NCBI RefSeq assembly: GCF_048544455.1
Contig: NC_133531.1
Coordinates: forward strand, 62,410,099 to 62,474,098
DNA from: Silene latifolia
Taxonomy: Eukaryota; Streptophyta; Magnoliopsida; Caryophyllales; Caryophyllaceae
Length of the DNA stretch: 64,000 bases
Direction of reading: 5' to 3'
The position numbers were made by a program, and so were the translations under genes. Positions 46,053 to 56,967 of this stretch are shown piece after piece (position 1 is the first letter of the stretch; every line of letters starts with the position of its first letter). The notes beneath the pieces are model-generated. The model saw nothing but the letters and a program-made list of their open reading frames with translations. It searched no databases and was not told the origin of the DNA.

Positions 46053-47145
46053 TTTTTGATGCGATCCCGCTAAGTGTTCACAAATTAAGATGTGGTCGTT
46101 GGTCACGGTCGAATCAACACACAATTTATAGCTCCACAAACAACTCTACAATTAGTAAAGAAGCAAGTAAAGGTCGGATCCCAAGGGACGGGAGTTGAAA
46201 TGAGATTTCTATTGTAACTAGTGGTGTCTAAGGGGTGTCACAAATTGGGTTGATGTAGAAGGTTACTAAACTAAGATAGCAATGAAAATAAACAAGCAAG
46301 ATGAATTAAAGGGGTGTAAACAATTGATTAAAGGCACTAGGGTGTCATGGGATCATAGGGGAATCATGGGATATGATCATACAAACATGTTCTCAATTTA
46401 TAAGCAAGCAATTATTGTTGTGATGGATTGAGTTGGGTTATATCTTACAATCCTAGGAAAGTTTGGGTCCCGCAGCCGAATCGATTAGATTGTACAACAC
46501 CTACAAGTCGACTTAATCTTCCCTACTCAACAACATGCATGGTCTAATGAGACTCGAGTTGGGTTATGTCTTACAAGTCTCATTGAAAAGATAGAAGATG
46601 ATAGTAAATGCAAGGATTCATAGGCTTAGCATTTCATCAAATATAACATGTGCATAAGTTGAGATCAAAACAAGCAAGCAAATAAAACATGAAAGCATAT
46701 TAATTTAAGCATGAATCATTCCCCATGTTGGTTTCCCCTAATCACCCATTAACCCTAGCTAAGAGACTACTCACTCATTATCATGTTGATCATGCTAACA
46801 AGGTTGTCAATCATACCAACAATATGAATCATGATGAATAAATGAAAGTAATTAACAATGATTAAAAAGGGATTAAGAGATTATACCTACTAATGATTCC
46901 AATAATAAAGCAAGAATAAAAGAAGTACTTGAATGCTTGATTGAGAGGTTGTCAATCTCCCAACAATAACCCAAAATAATCTTCAATTACCCAAAATAAA
47001 GGATGAACAAAGGAGAGATTAATAAACTAAAACTTGGATTAAAACTTGATTAATACTTGATTACAATATTAAAGAGAGATTGATTGATATTAACTACACT
47101 AATTATTGATAAGAAGAACATGCTCCTCTAATTAGACTAATGGGG

Positions 47146-47153
47146 TATTTATA
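47146..47153 (-). promoter_or_regulatory. LTR TATA box (copy 2, 5' LTR)
   Basis: TATAAATA on the minus strand; this LTR would drive transcription of the element. Confidence 0.75.
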
Positions 47154-47281
47154 GTGGAAATTAGGGAGGATGCATTAGGGTTAACTAAGGGCTAAACTAG
47201 TAATTACACTTTTTAAGTTGAACAAGGAGGAGCCGGTATTTTCTGAGAGAAGGGCTTCTCTTTTCGTAGCTTCAAGAAGAC

Positions 47282-47467
47282 AATCCGTGTTGTGCTGGAA
47301 TCCGGGCGGAATGGGGTCGGGACGGGCGGATTCTGGCGTTTTAATCCGATCGGATTCATGGGAATCCGGGCGGATTGTGGAGGGGGAATCCGAGCGGATT
47401 GTGGCAAAGCCGCTCGGATTGTGCTGCTGCGGGACGGACGGATTGTTGGCAATCCGCTCGGATTGTC
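47282..47467. promoter_or_regulatory. dyad-motif array in U3 (copy 2, 5' LTR)
   Basis: Same sites as in the 3' LTR, with a few point changes such as AATCCGATCGGATT replacing AATCCGAGCGGATT, which restores full palindromy. About 130-315 bp upstream of the TATA box. Confidence 0.6.
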
Positions 47468-47811
47468 AGTCAGCAACAATTCTTCTTCTTTTCTTCCCTT
47501 TTCTTCATAAATTCCTTGGGGATTTCCTTGGGGACTCAAGGATCTTTTCTCAACATTGCTCTTCTACTATAATATGCACAAAGGCCCTCTAATCTTGTCC
47601 CTCCTTGATGCTTGGTCATTGAATTCGATCAATTTAGTCTCGTTTTGCCATGAAAATGCAAGATTCTTACTCCTTTCCTACCAAGGGATCAAAATCTCAA
47701 AGAATATGCAAAACAAAGAACTAAAGATAAGAAATGACCCAAATAAGCACTAAAAAGCATGGAAACAAAGCTAACTCGGGGGCTAAATATGCGCCAATTA
47801 TGGTCACATCA

Positions 47812-47955
47812 TTAAGTGCTCGTTGACTTCCAAGTCAAACAAAATTCACATGGGTACTCCTACGACAAGTTAAGTACTCGTAAGACTTCCAAGTCAAGCA
47901 AAAAATTACATGGGTACTCTTACGACAAGTTAAGTACTCGCGGACTTCCAAAAAA
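47812..47955 (+). repeat. 59-bp tandem repeats of the Tat 3' region, right part
   Basis: Continues the array of 36590-36741. GACTTCC occurs at 47825, 47884 and 47943, exactly 59 bp apart. A run of 12 A ends the array. Confidence 0.92.
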
Positions 47956-48015
47956 AAAAAAGGGAGTCGAGACCTCACCACGTCAAAGCACCCAAACGGT
48001 GCACGTGACAAGGTC

Positions 48016-48029
48016 TCGAGGGGGCAATT
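48016..48029 (+). other. polypurine tract of the Tat element
   Basis: TCGAGGGGGCAATT lies directly before the 3' LTR start TGTAGGC. Confidence 0.75.
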
Positions 48030-48692
48030 TGTAGGCACGGAAATTTTATTAAAGTGCCGAGAATAAAAGAAATAAAATTATTTTAAGTTAATATCGAATT
48101 TTAGCTTAGTTTAATTATATTTGTCCCGTTTAATAGAATCCGGATCGATCCATATTGTAAATTGGGTTATTTGGGCTCTAAAGCAAATAATATGGTCAAT
48201 TGGGCCCAAAAGAGAAGTCAAGCTCACAATGAAAGCCCAAACTTCAAGTCCATTACCAAGGGAGAAATCTCTATAAATAAGAGACTTCTCCACCATTTCA
48301 TGGGGAGAAAAATCACTTTTACAAGAGAGAAAAATCATTTGTCAAAGTGAAGAGAAAGGAGACATCAAAAGCTCTCAACTTCTCTCTACAAATCTCATCA
48401 ATCAAATTGAAGCATCGAAGAGAGATTCAAGTCAACGCGACCCTCTCAAGAAGCTCAAATCAAACTCAAACCAAACTCAAGCATCGAAGGGAGATTCAAG
48501 TCAACGCGACCCTCTCAAGAAGCTAAAGTCAAGCAAGCGAGCCTCGTAGATCGTAGACTCGTACCTTTAATATTCTTGTAGAATCAGTGGATAAAATAGA
48601 GGTTGTATACATAACTTTATGATATTATATAAACTCATTTGTCTATATATTTTGTGTTACAGTTTTATTGCAATACAAAATTTGTTGTTACA
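48030..48692 (+). repeat. 3' LTR of the Tat element
   Basis: 663 bp, TGTAGG...GTTACA, TATA box at 48272-48279, followed by target copy ATTAT and then E2 LTR sequence. Confidence 0.95.
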
Positions 48693-50036
48693 ATTATCAT
48701 AATTTAATCGATTATAATTTATTTACGTTATATCATTTTTCTCGTGTAAAACATTACGTAAACAACCCGTCTTAATAATAAACAAATTAAAACTATTGTA
48801 AACCCACACAATACCCACGTCACCCACGCAGCACCCCAAACACAACCCCCATACATTGTTGTATCCCGTGTACCCGAACCCCTTACACCCACCATACACG
48901 ACACCACCGACCACCTAGCACCACGACACAACCCTCCACCTCCTAGCCCGCACAACGACGACCCCCAACAACCTCCTACTGCCATCCCAACCGTCCCCTA
49001 AAGCTTCCAAATTTCACGCCGTAGCCACGACAACCACAAACACACAATTTACCGAAAACCCGTCTTAAACATACATCGCGTGTAAAACACCTCACCAAAA
49101 TCACCACAGCCACCAATACCACCTCTCGCCACCACCGTTGACACCTCTGTCCTAAAGTGACTCCAGGGGTGGTCCTCAATTCCCCAATAGTCAACTAACG
49201 AAGTCATGGTAGCCATCTTAAGACGGTCACACGCACTAATACGGTTTCCCCTAATTTCCTCTATTTTCGCAAAATCTGACCACCACCGCCACAAACCACC
49301 ACGCAAAGCCACCATGACACATCCCCCATGGTCGACTACTCCACCCCGTCACAACCCCACCAAGCCCAGGTCAAGACTCATCCAATTAACGGTCTAATTC
49401 GCGTTTCCAATTCGACAGCTATAACCACCACCACCCGCGTAAACCACCCTTAATTTCCACCCTAGGTCGGTTGTCGGTGGTCACGGCATGGACCATTGAG
49501 GTCACGGTGGTCCATTTTACCTATGGTCAAAGTCGTGGTCCATATGGTTCCGTGTAAGGCGGCGTATAGTGGTCAATAATTGTCACGGTTATAAGCTGTT
49601 TAACATATATACAATTAATTTTAAGACGGTTTTTAATTCTTACCTTCACACGATTATGCAAGACGATTTCTCCTTCTTTCTTTTAGATCTCTTCCTTCTT
49701 CTTTTTATGAATTATTTTCATATTTCTTTATATATATATATATAGTCTAGGTTTAGATGTATAGAATACTAATTAGGAAACTTATTACCTAATTACTTTA
49801 ATTATTAGAAAATACAATTAATAATATAATTAGTAATATTAGTAATATTAGTAATATTCGTATTATTACCTAATTACTTTCCGACTCACTTATTATTCCA
49901 TGATATTATATATTATTCCATTATAATATATATTATTCCATCATATACTTGCTTATAAATTATGAACTTATTATAATTAGTTATCTAAAATGCATAAATT
50001 ATTAATATAAATAATTATCAAATTACGGGTCATACA
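48693..50036 (-). repeat. 3' LTR of E2, proximal piece
   Basis: Matches 52982-54314 of the E2 5' LTR. It contains a (TA)n run near 49729-49744 that probably serves as TATA box, and ends GGTCATACA before the polypurine tract. ORFs at 48723-49397 recur in the other LTR and are not genes. Confidence 0.9.
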
Positions 50037-50073
50037 GTCTTTCCTCCTTAAAATGAACTTCGTCCCGAAGTTC
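50037..50073 (-). other. polypurine tract and hairpin of E2
   Basis: GAACTTCG-GGA-CGAAGTTC then ATTTTAAGGAGGAAAGAC on the minus strand, directly before the LTR. A second hairpin and purine module is at 50241-50274, as in E1. Confidence 0.85.
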
Positions 50074-51947
50074 GCCTACAACTACCACAACAATATTTAT
50101 AAACATTCACACAACTGAACCTCATTCCAACTTATGATCATTGCAACAATATCAATTTACTTAATTATTACCGAACCATATCTTACTTTTCAAAAAGATG
50201 TCTCCACAATAATTCAAAACATTTGTAGTATCACATTCCTTCCCCCTAAAAATAAACTTCGTCCTCGAAGTTCGATACATCAACAATAGACACAATCAAA
50301 TCTTTATTGTAATGCCATAAAACATGAAACATATATTATAAAACAACTATCACTTTCAACACGAATTAATGTTTAAATAAATAACAAAATCTTTGATTTA
50401 CTAACAAATCACATCATATAAGATATTTGAACTAATCTTTATTTCCACTTTTGACTTAACTATTGGCGAATACATTGCCAAATAAATAATAATCTATAAC
50501 GAAAGATACGCATAACTATTTAATTACTCTTTTCTTAGTTCATCTTAATTTTTACTAACAACATCTAACTTAAACATGAATGTAATTATTGTAGGCATAT
50601 ATACAGGCTTAGGGCAACACATTCCGCATATCACTAGACATGGTAATCTACTTCACACAATTCACAATACCAAAATATCAAGAAACAAAAACTTCTATTT
50701 GTTCGAGACTAAGGAAAAACATGCTACAACTTAAAAATCAAAAATAATTAATAACATAATTAATTCTTAATAACTCATACTTTTTAGAAAATACATAGAG
50801 TTAGTAAATCATGAGCGAAAGAATCAAGTCAAAAACTCATAAAGTCAATTTATAATGCATTTTACAAATTGTTTGGTCGAAACAGAAATTTTACAGCAAC
50901 TTGTCAGAAACTTAGGTCAACTTGTAAAAATCACTATTAATTGTCAAAAATTTACCTTGCAACGTGGCTTATCAATTTAGAAACATATACGAATCTTTTA
51001 AATAATGTAGTTGGAATTACACTAAATCGACAGGTAGTTTTCAAATGGCAAATTTTACAAAAACATGGCGCAAAAACATCACTGTACAAGAATATTCTGA
51101 CCACTGTCCACTAAAATATTTATTCTTCCTAAACCGTATATTATTTGAACATAAGACCAATGGCATATGAAAGCTAACTCACAAAAGTATCGCACATAAA
51201 ACTCTCGTATAAGACTTTTAAACAGACAGTAAACGGCAGCCAAAACAATCAAGCGTAAAAATTTCGAGAAATCAACCAAAATCACATTATTCACAACTAG
51301 TATTGATACCGCGCGAATGCGCGGTTTTTTAGATAGGAATATTAAAGAAAATAACAATTACACAACTGATATTTAACTCAATTTAAAATTTAATTGTAAA
51401 ATTTATTATTATTAATATTTTGTATTAATCGGTGGAAAAGAAAAGGTTCAGTATAATCCAGTTGTAGATATCATATAATAAAAGCCCAATTACAGATATG
51501 ATATAATGAAAGCCAAATTACAGCCAATTTTTGAGATCTCTTATTCTTTTAGTATTATAAGGGGGATTTCACACAATAAGTATTACTTTACATGTTGAAT
51601 CATATTCACACCTCCCACCTACATGTGATCATACCTTCCCATATCAAAGACATGCTTATCATAATGCTTAAAAAGAAATCATCCGTAATCATTAACGAAA
51701 ACAGTCATTCAAACAAGACAACAAATTCCTAAGGGAAATATACTTTATTCATTTTAAATTATCCCACACTGAAATATCTCTCAAGGTAACCGGTTCAAAA
51801 CTGGAAGGACCAGAAGTTTGGTGTGAGGGGCGCCCTAACTCATCCCAAGCCTTAAGGGGGCACCTAACAGTTTCTACCCGGGTTCATTTTATTAGACACA
51901 TCCTATGTTCATTTATTATTCATTAGTTAGGCCTGAGGATCGTTTTT
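50074..51947 (-). mobile_element. internal region of E2 (non-coding)
   Basis: Homologous to 13626-15117 in E1. No ORF above 92 codons, and the largest (51079-51357) covers part of a Helitron. No retrotransposon domain is seen. Size and emptiness resemble elements called LARDs. Confidence 0.75.
51297..51566 (-). mobile_element. short non-autonomous Helitron
   Basis: On the minus strand the segment starts TCCCCCTTATAATACT and ends with the hairpin CCGCGCATTCGCGCGG, eight bases and CTAG, with A before and T after the insertion. This is the Helitron terminal structure. E1 lacks the segment at the matching place (near 14800), which confirms an insertion. It is 270 bp and non-coding. Confidence 0.75.
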
Positions 51948-51958
51948 CTCTGATACCA
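51948..51958 (-). other. primer binding site of E2
   Basis: TGGTATCAGAG on the minus strand, three bases after the LTR end, matching initiator-Met tRNA. Confidence 0.88.
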
Positions 51959-51961
51959 CTT

Positions 51962-54314
51962 TGTAACACCCCCATTTATTTAGGAGCTTTTAGCTAGACA
52001 TTCCCAAATAAAGAGAACTGTTACCATCTCGGTTTCCCGAGGTAGTGAATAACAAAGTACAACAAACCCAAGTACTTTAAATTAAACTTTAGCGATTACA
52101 TGTTATTACAATTTAACCAACCAAAACTTAATATAAAATAATTACAACTCGCAGCGGAAATAAATAAAGTGATAAAATATTCTATGTGGTCTAGACTTCT
52201 AGGTAGATTGGCCAAGTCTTCACGCATTCCCACAAGCTCCCAAGTCAGCTAATCTTTAGTACCTGTCAAATCTGCTCCCCATAAAACGGTTCATCGCAGG
52301 TGTTCACGAATACACAGTCAACCGCGAGGTTGAGTAGGAATAAACTAAACAACAATAATAATAATCCAACCAAAATAAACGTCCTTCAAATTCTCATCAC
52401 TTCATCCGTACAACTCACTTACGTCACTGGCAGTAGCACAACTCCCTTAACACCGTGCTATGCTCAACTCAACAACTGGCAGTAGTACTTTTGTACCATC
52501 CTCAACTGGCAGTAGTACCCCCCGTACTATGCACAACTGGCAGTAGTAATCACTTATTATGCACAACTATCTAGCAGTAGCAATCACTTGCTATGCGCAA
52601 CTGGCAGTAACAATCACTTGTTATGCGCAACTGGCAGTAACACACTCCGTGTTATGCTCAACTGAATAATCAACTCTCCATACCAAATATAACCCAACAA
52701 CAAAAACTCAATAAAAATCCCGTCTTCATCTCAACTAACATCTTAACATACTCCATTACTCTACTTCAATAATGAATCACAATATTAACATTAATCTCAT
52801 CAACCGTCACAATTAAATATTCTTTCACTTAACAATAAAACCCGAGTTGAGTAGAAAATTCCTACCTGGCAAGCAATTCCGAATAATGCAATCTACTAAA
52901 AATATTCTTCAACAAACCCGTTCACAAGTCCGTCACCTATAGATAAATATTTTTATAATTTAAGGATTAATTATCCAATACATTATCATAATTTAATCGA
53001 TTATAATTTATTTACGTTATATCATTTTTCTCGTGTAAAACATTACGTAAACAACCCGTCTTAATAATAAACAAATTAAAACTATTGTAAACCCACACAA
53101 TACCCACGTCACCCACGCAGCACCCCAAACACAACCCCCATACATTGTTGTATCCCGTGTACCCCAACCCCTTACACCCACCATACACGACACCACCGAC
53201 CACCTAGCCCCACCACACAACCCTCCACCTCCTAGCCCGCACAACGACGACCCCCAACAACCTCCTACTGCCATCCCAACCGTCCCCTAAAGCTTCCAAA
53301 TTTTACGCCGTAGCCACGACAACCACAAACACACAATTTACCGAAAACCCGTCTTAAACATACATCGCGTGTAAAACACCTCACCAACATCACCACAGCC
53401 ACCAATACCACCTCTGGCCACCACCGTTGACACCTCTGTCCTATGGTGACTCCAAGGGTGGTCCCCAATTCCCCAATAGTGAACTAACGAAGTCATGGTA
53501 GCCGTCTTAAGACGGTCACACGCACTAATACGGTTTCCCCTGTTTTCCTCTGTTTTCGCAAAATCTGACCACCACCGCCACAAACCACCACGCACAGCCA
53601 CCATGACATATCCCCCATGGTCGACTACTCCACCCCGTCACAACCTCACCAAGCCCAGGTCAAGACTCATCCAATTAACGGTCTAATTCGCGTTTCCAAT
53701 TCGACAACTATAACCACCACCACCCGCGTAAACCACCCTTAATTTCCACCCTAGGTCGGTTGTCGGTGGTCACGGCATGGACCATTGAGGTCACGGTGGT
53801 CCATTTTACCTATGGTCAAAGTCGTGGTCCATATGGTTCCGTGTAAGGCGGCGTATAGTGGTCAATAATTGTCAGCTGTTTAACATATATACAATTAATT
53901 TTAAGACGGTTTTTAATTCTTACCTTAACACGATTATGCAAGACGATTTCTCCTTCTTTCTTTTAGATCTCTTCCTTCTTCTTTTTATGAATTATTTTCA
54001 GATTTCTTTATATATATATATATAGTCTAGGTTTAGATGTATAGAATACTAATTAGGAAACTTATTACCTAATTACTTTAATTATTTGAAAATACAATTA
54101 ATAATATAATTAGTAATATTAGTAATATTAGCAATATTCGTATTATTACCTAATTACTTTCGACTCACTTATTATTCCATGATATTATATATTATTCCAT
54201 TATAATATATATTATTCCATCATATACTTGCTTATAAATAAGAACTTATTATAATTAGTTATTTAAAATGCATAAATTATTAATATAAATAATTATCAAA
54301 TTACGGGTATTATA
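51962..54314 (-). repeat. 5' LTR of E2
   Basis: 2,353 bp from TGTAACACCCCC to GGTATTATA (plus strand). It has the hairpin array at 52427-52660, the uninterrupted Tat target at 52982-52986 and a (TA)n TATA region near 54009-54024. Confidence 0.9.
52427..52660 (-). repeat. tandem hairpin array, E2 5' LTR
   Basis: Seven units matching 15457-15691. One stem differs, TAGTAA/TTATTA against TAGTAA/TTACTA, and TAGTAC-CCCCC-GTACTA has one loop change; the others keep pairing. Confidence 0.85.
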
Positions 54315-54380
54315 GTAAATGCATTAATTATTACTTTATATTAAGGCTCCCTTAATAACATGTAATCTCTGATACCACTT
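54315..54380 (-). mobile_element. PBS-proximal remnant of the E1 internal region
   Basis: TGGTATCAGAG on the minus strand (54367-54377) lies three bases from the E1 5' LTR. The remaining 50 bp have no other feature. E2 begins immediately to the left. Confidence 0.8.
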
Positions 54381-56967
54381 TGTAACACCCCCATTTATTC
54401 AGGAGCCTTTAGCTAGACATTCCCAAATAAATAGAACTGTTACCATCTCGGTTTCCCGAGGTAGTGAGTACAAATTAAACAGAACCAAAGTACTTTATTA
54501 AAACTTTACTACTCAACACTTTTATTACAACTTACTAAAACAGCTTAACTAAATAAATTACAAACTCGCAGCGGAAATAAATACAACTGAGTGATAAAAT
54601 AACTAAGTGATCTAGACTTCTAGGTAGTCTTGCCAAATCCTCACGCAAACTCTTAAGCTCCCAAGTCAGCTAATCTTTAGTACCTGTCAAATTCGTTCCC
54701 CATAAAACGGTTCACCGCAGGTGTTCACGAATACACAGTCAACCGCGAGATTGAGTAGGAATAAACTAAACAACAATAATAATAATCCAACCAAAATAAA
54801 CATCATTCAAATTCTCATCACTTCATCCGTACAATTCACTTACGTCTCTGGCAGTAGCACAACCCCCTTAACACCGTGCTATGCTCAACTGGCAGTAGTA
54901 CTTGCGTACCATGCTCACATGGCAGTAGTAATTACTTACTATGCACAACTATCTCTGGCAGTAGTAATTACTTACTATGCTCATCTGGCAGTAACGAATG
55001 CTCGCTATGCACAACTGGCAATAACACCCTCCGTGTTATGCTCAACTAAATAATCAACTCTCCAACAATCCAATACTCAATGACAATCCCATCTTACTGC
55101 TCAACCAAAAATTTAACATACTCAAATACTCTATTCCAATAATAAATCATAATTGTTAATCTTAGTCTCATCCACCGTCACATTTAAACATCCATTCACT
55201 TAGTAATAAAAACCCGAGTTGAGTAGGAAATTCCTACCTTTTCAGCAATCCAATAAATAATGCTTCTCAACAATTCTGTCACCTAACATAAATAATAATT
55301 ACAATTACTAATCTATACAATTAAACTAATTATATAATTAATTATATACTAATTATGCTTCGATTATATTAGTTATATTTTACGTAAATTAATAATATGA
55401 AAACCCGTCTCAACGACCCGTCTAACAATATTTAAATCTCACTTAACTCTTAAGAACACCAATTATAATAAAAGAAACAAAAGATTATGGACGCATGACA
55501 CACGGTTCAACCCGTGTTGATACCTCCCCGACAACCGGCTCAACTCCAGCCCACACACGACATACCTAACCCCACACACCACCGTGGACCGCAGCCTCTC
55601 CAAACCCAGTCCCCGGTGGCCACCAGCAGCCCAGACCAACACCCCAACATCCCCATAAAAACAGCCCTACACCGCAACAACAAATACCCGACACAATGTA
55701 CATACACGGCTTAGCCACCCAACACTACCACCGAACCACCACCATGGCAGCCCGTGGCCACCACCGTACCTAAGCACCACCAATAGCATCTCCCTCACGG
55801 CCCATAAACACCTGCACTCGACACAAAAACAACTAACAACAACCAAACCGACACACTCCCCTGTTTTAATGAAACTCGGGTCAACGACCACGCTAACCAC
55901 CACGCCACACCAGAATAATGCCACCACTAGAACCGCCTAACCCCCACGAACCCAACCCACCCAGGTTCGATTCAAACAAGTCACGGGAAAGGGTATAGAA
56001 TCGGTTTTAGCGTGCAAAACAACACCTTTTGCCCTAACTCGTAATTCTGGCCAACCACCGCGCAAAACACCTGAAACAACCACCCAAAACCACCCAGCAC
56101 CGACGACCCATCACCCCGAGTTCCACCAACCCAGACCCGAGTCTGTTCGAGTCACAGCAAAGGGGTTAACCTGTGTTTTATGTGAAATCAACAACCATAT
56201 AACCACCCACCAAAACCCCTTCGAAAACCCTCTTCCCCGCCGGTCTAAGGTGGTCCACGGGGGTCAAATAAGGTCTCTGGTGGTCCATGATCTCAACGAT
56301 GGTCACGGCTTGTCCTATGGTGGTCTATTTTACGAGTTATAATATGCTAAAGTGTATACATAAGATGGTCTGAAATATTACCTTGAGTCGATTAATTGAT
56401 TTTGTTAATTTTTCTTTCTTTCCGCCTCCTAAAGCTTCTTCTTTTGATTTGTAATTAATTTCTCAGATTTAATAGGGTATTTATAGTGTAAGATTTAGAG
56501 AATACGAGGCTAATTAGGAAACTATGTAACTTACCTTATTCTAATTAGTATAGGAATTATTATTATAATAATTATCATTATATTATTATTATTATTATTA
56601 TTACATATGTTAATCTTACCATAAATGGGATTTCCTCATACAATATTTACTAATTTATTATTTGTCATAACTTATTATCATTATTGATATAATTATTATT
56701 ACTTTTATATATTATTATTTCCATATTATTATTAATTCCCGATATAAATCCGATTACACTCACACTAATTTAATAAATTTCGGCCCATATAATAATAGCA
56801 CACGGCCCAAAGCACAAATATTAGCCAAACCCAATTCCCGACTTGAATTATTAATTTATTATTTAATTAACGTCTTACTTGTATTCATTATTAGAAATGT
56901 CATTTAATCAATTATTAAATTACATAAATTATTCTTATAAATTATTATTAAAATACAGAGTATTACA
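54381..56967 (-). repeat. 5' LTR of E1
   Basis: 2,587 bp, TGTAACAC...AGTATTACA, followed by target copy CTTCC. TATA box at 56478-56485 (minus). Length differences from the 3' LTR come from a short deletion near 55250 and changes in ATT runs. Confidence 0.9.
54848..55047 (-). repeat. tandem hairpin array, E1 5' LTR
   Basis: Six units matching 11451-11650, with a few substitutions outside the stems (for example GGCAATAACACC in the last unit, and ATGC for TTGC in one loop). Confidence 0.85.

Larger units (their letters stand above)
36742..47811 (-). mobile_element. non-autonomous Athila-like element, copy 2 (complete ends)
   Basis: Both LTRs are exactly 1,755 bp and the target copies TTAAG lie at 36737-36741 and 47812-47816. 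On the minus strand: 5' LTR, PBS, gag, protease, spacer with dyad array, ORF1, 3' non-coding region, polypurine tract, 3' LTR. There is no RT, RNase H or integrase in the 11,070 bp. The LTRs differ at about 20 positions by eye, near 1.1%. Gag-pro and ORF1 each contain stops or frameshifts. Confidence 0.92.
46057..47811 (-). repeat. 5' LTR of Athila-like copy 2
   Basis: Same length and order as the 3' LTR. TATA box at 47146-47153 (minus), dyad array at 47282-47467. The Tat 59-bp repeat resumes right after it. Confidence 0.95.
16017..48692 (+). mobile_element. Ty3/gypsy Tat-lineage retrotransposon, nearly complete, with two nested insertions
   Basis: Identical-length LTRs of 663 bp and target copies ATTAT at 16012-16016 and 48693-48697 define it. 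The unoccupied site survives in the E2 5' LTR at 52982-52986. Order: LTR, PBS, gag, protease, RT, RNase H, a second plant-type RNase H, integrase, long 3' untranslated region with several tandem repeats, polypurine tract, LTR. The double RNase H marks the Tat lineage. Without the copia (20270-28992) and Athila-like (36742-47811) insertions it is about 12.9 kb. The LTRs differ at about a dozen sites by eye (near 2%). Confidence 0.93.
15118..54314 (-). mobile_element. E2: second Tekay-like non-coding element, inside E1
   Basis: It consists of a 5' LTR (51962-54314), PBS, an internal region of about 1.9 kb (50037-51961) without coding capacity, and a 3' LTR split into 15118-16016 and 48698-50036 by a Tat element. 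The outer end of the 3' LTR is missing about 125 bp relative to the 5' LTR, so no target duplication can be read. The 5' LTR begins TATAATACC rather than TGTA, a decayed terminus. Its LTRs are distinct from those of E1 but share the start TGTAACACCCCC and the hairpin array. Confidence 0.8.
10984..56967 (-). mobile_element. E1: Tekay-like non-coding LTR element carrying nested insertions
   Basis: Two related LTRs of 2,605 and 2,587 bp (10984-13588 and 54381-56967) face the same way and are flanked by the identical 5-bp target copies CTTCC at 10979-10983 and 56968-56972. The minus-strand 5' LTR is followed by TGGTATCAGAG, and the 3' LTR is preceded by a GAACTTCG hairpin and polypurine tract as in Tekay chromoviruses. 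The remaining internal DNA (13589-15117 and 54315-54380) has no coding sequence. E2, a Tat element, a copia element and an Athila-like element lie inside it. With all inserts removed it would be about 7 kb. Confidence 0.85.

Noticed and set aside
48723-49397. Several 63-88-codon ORFs repeated at 53012-53686
   Set aside because: They recur because both places are E2 LTRs; frames overlap on both strands and show no domain.
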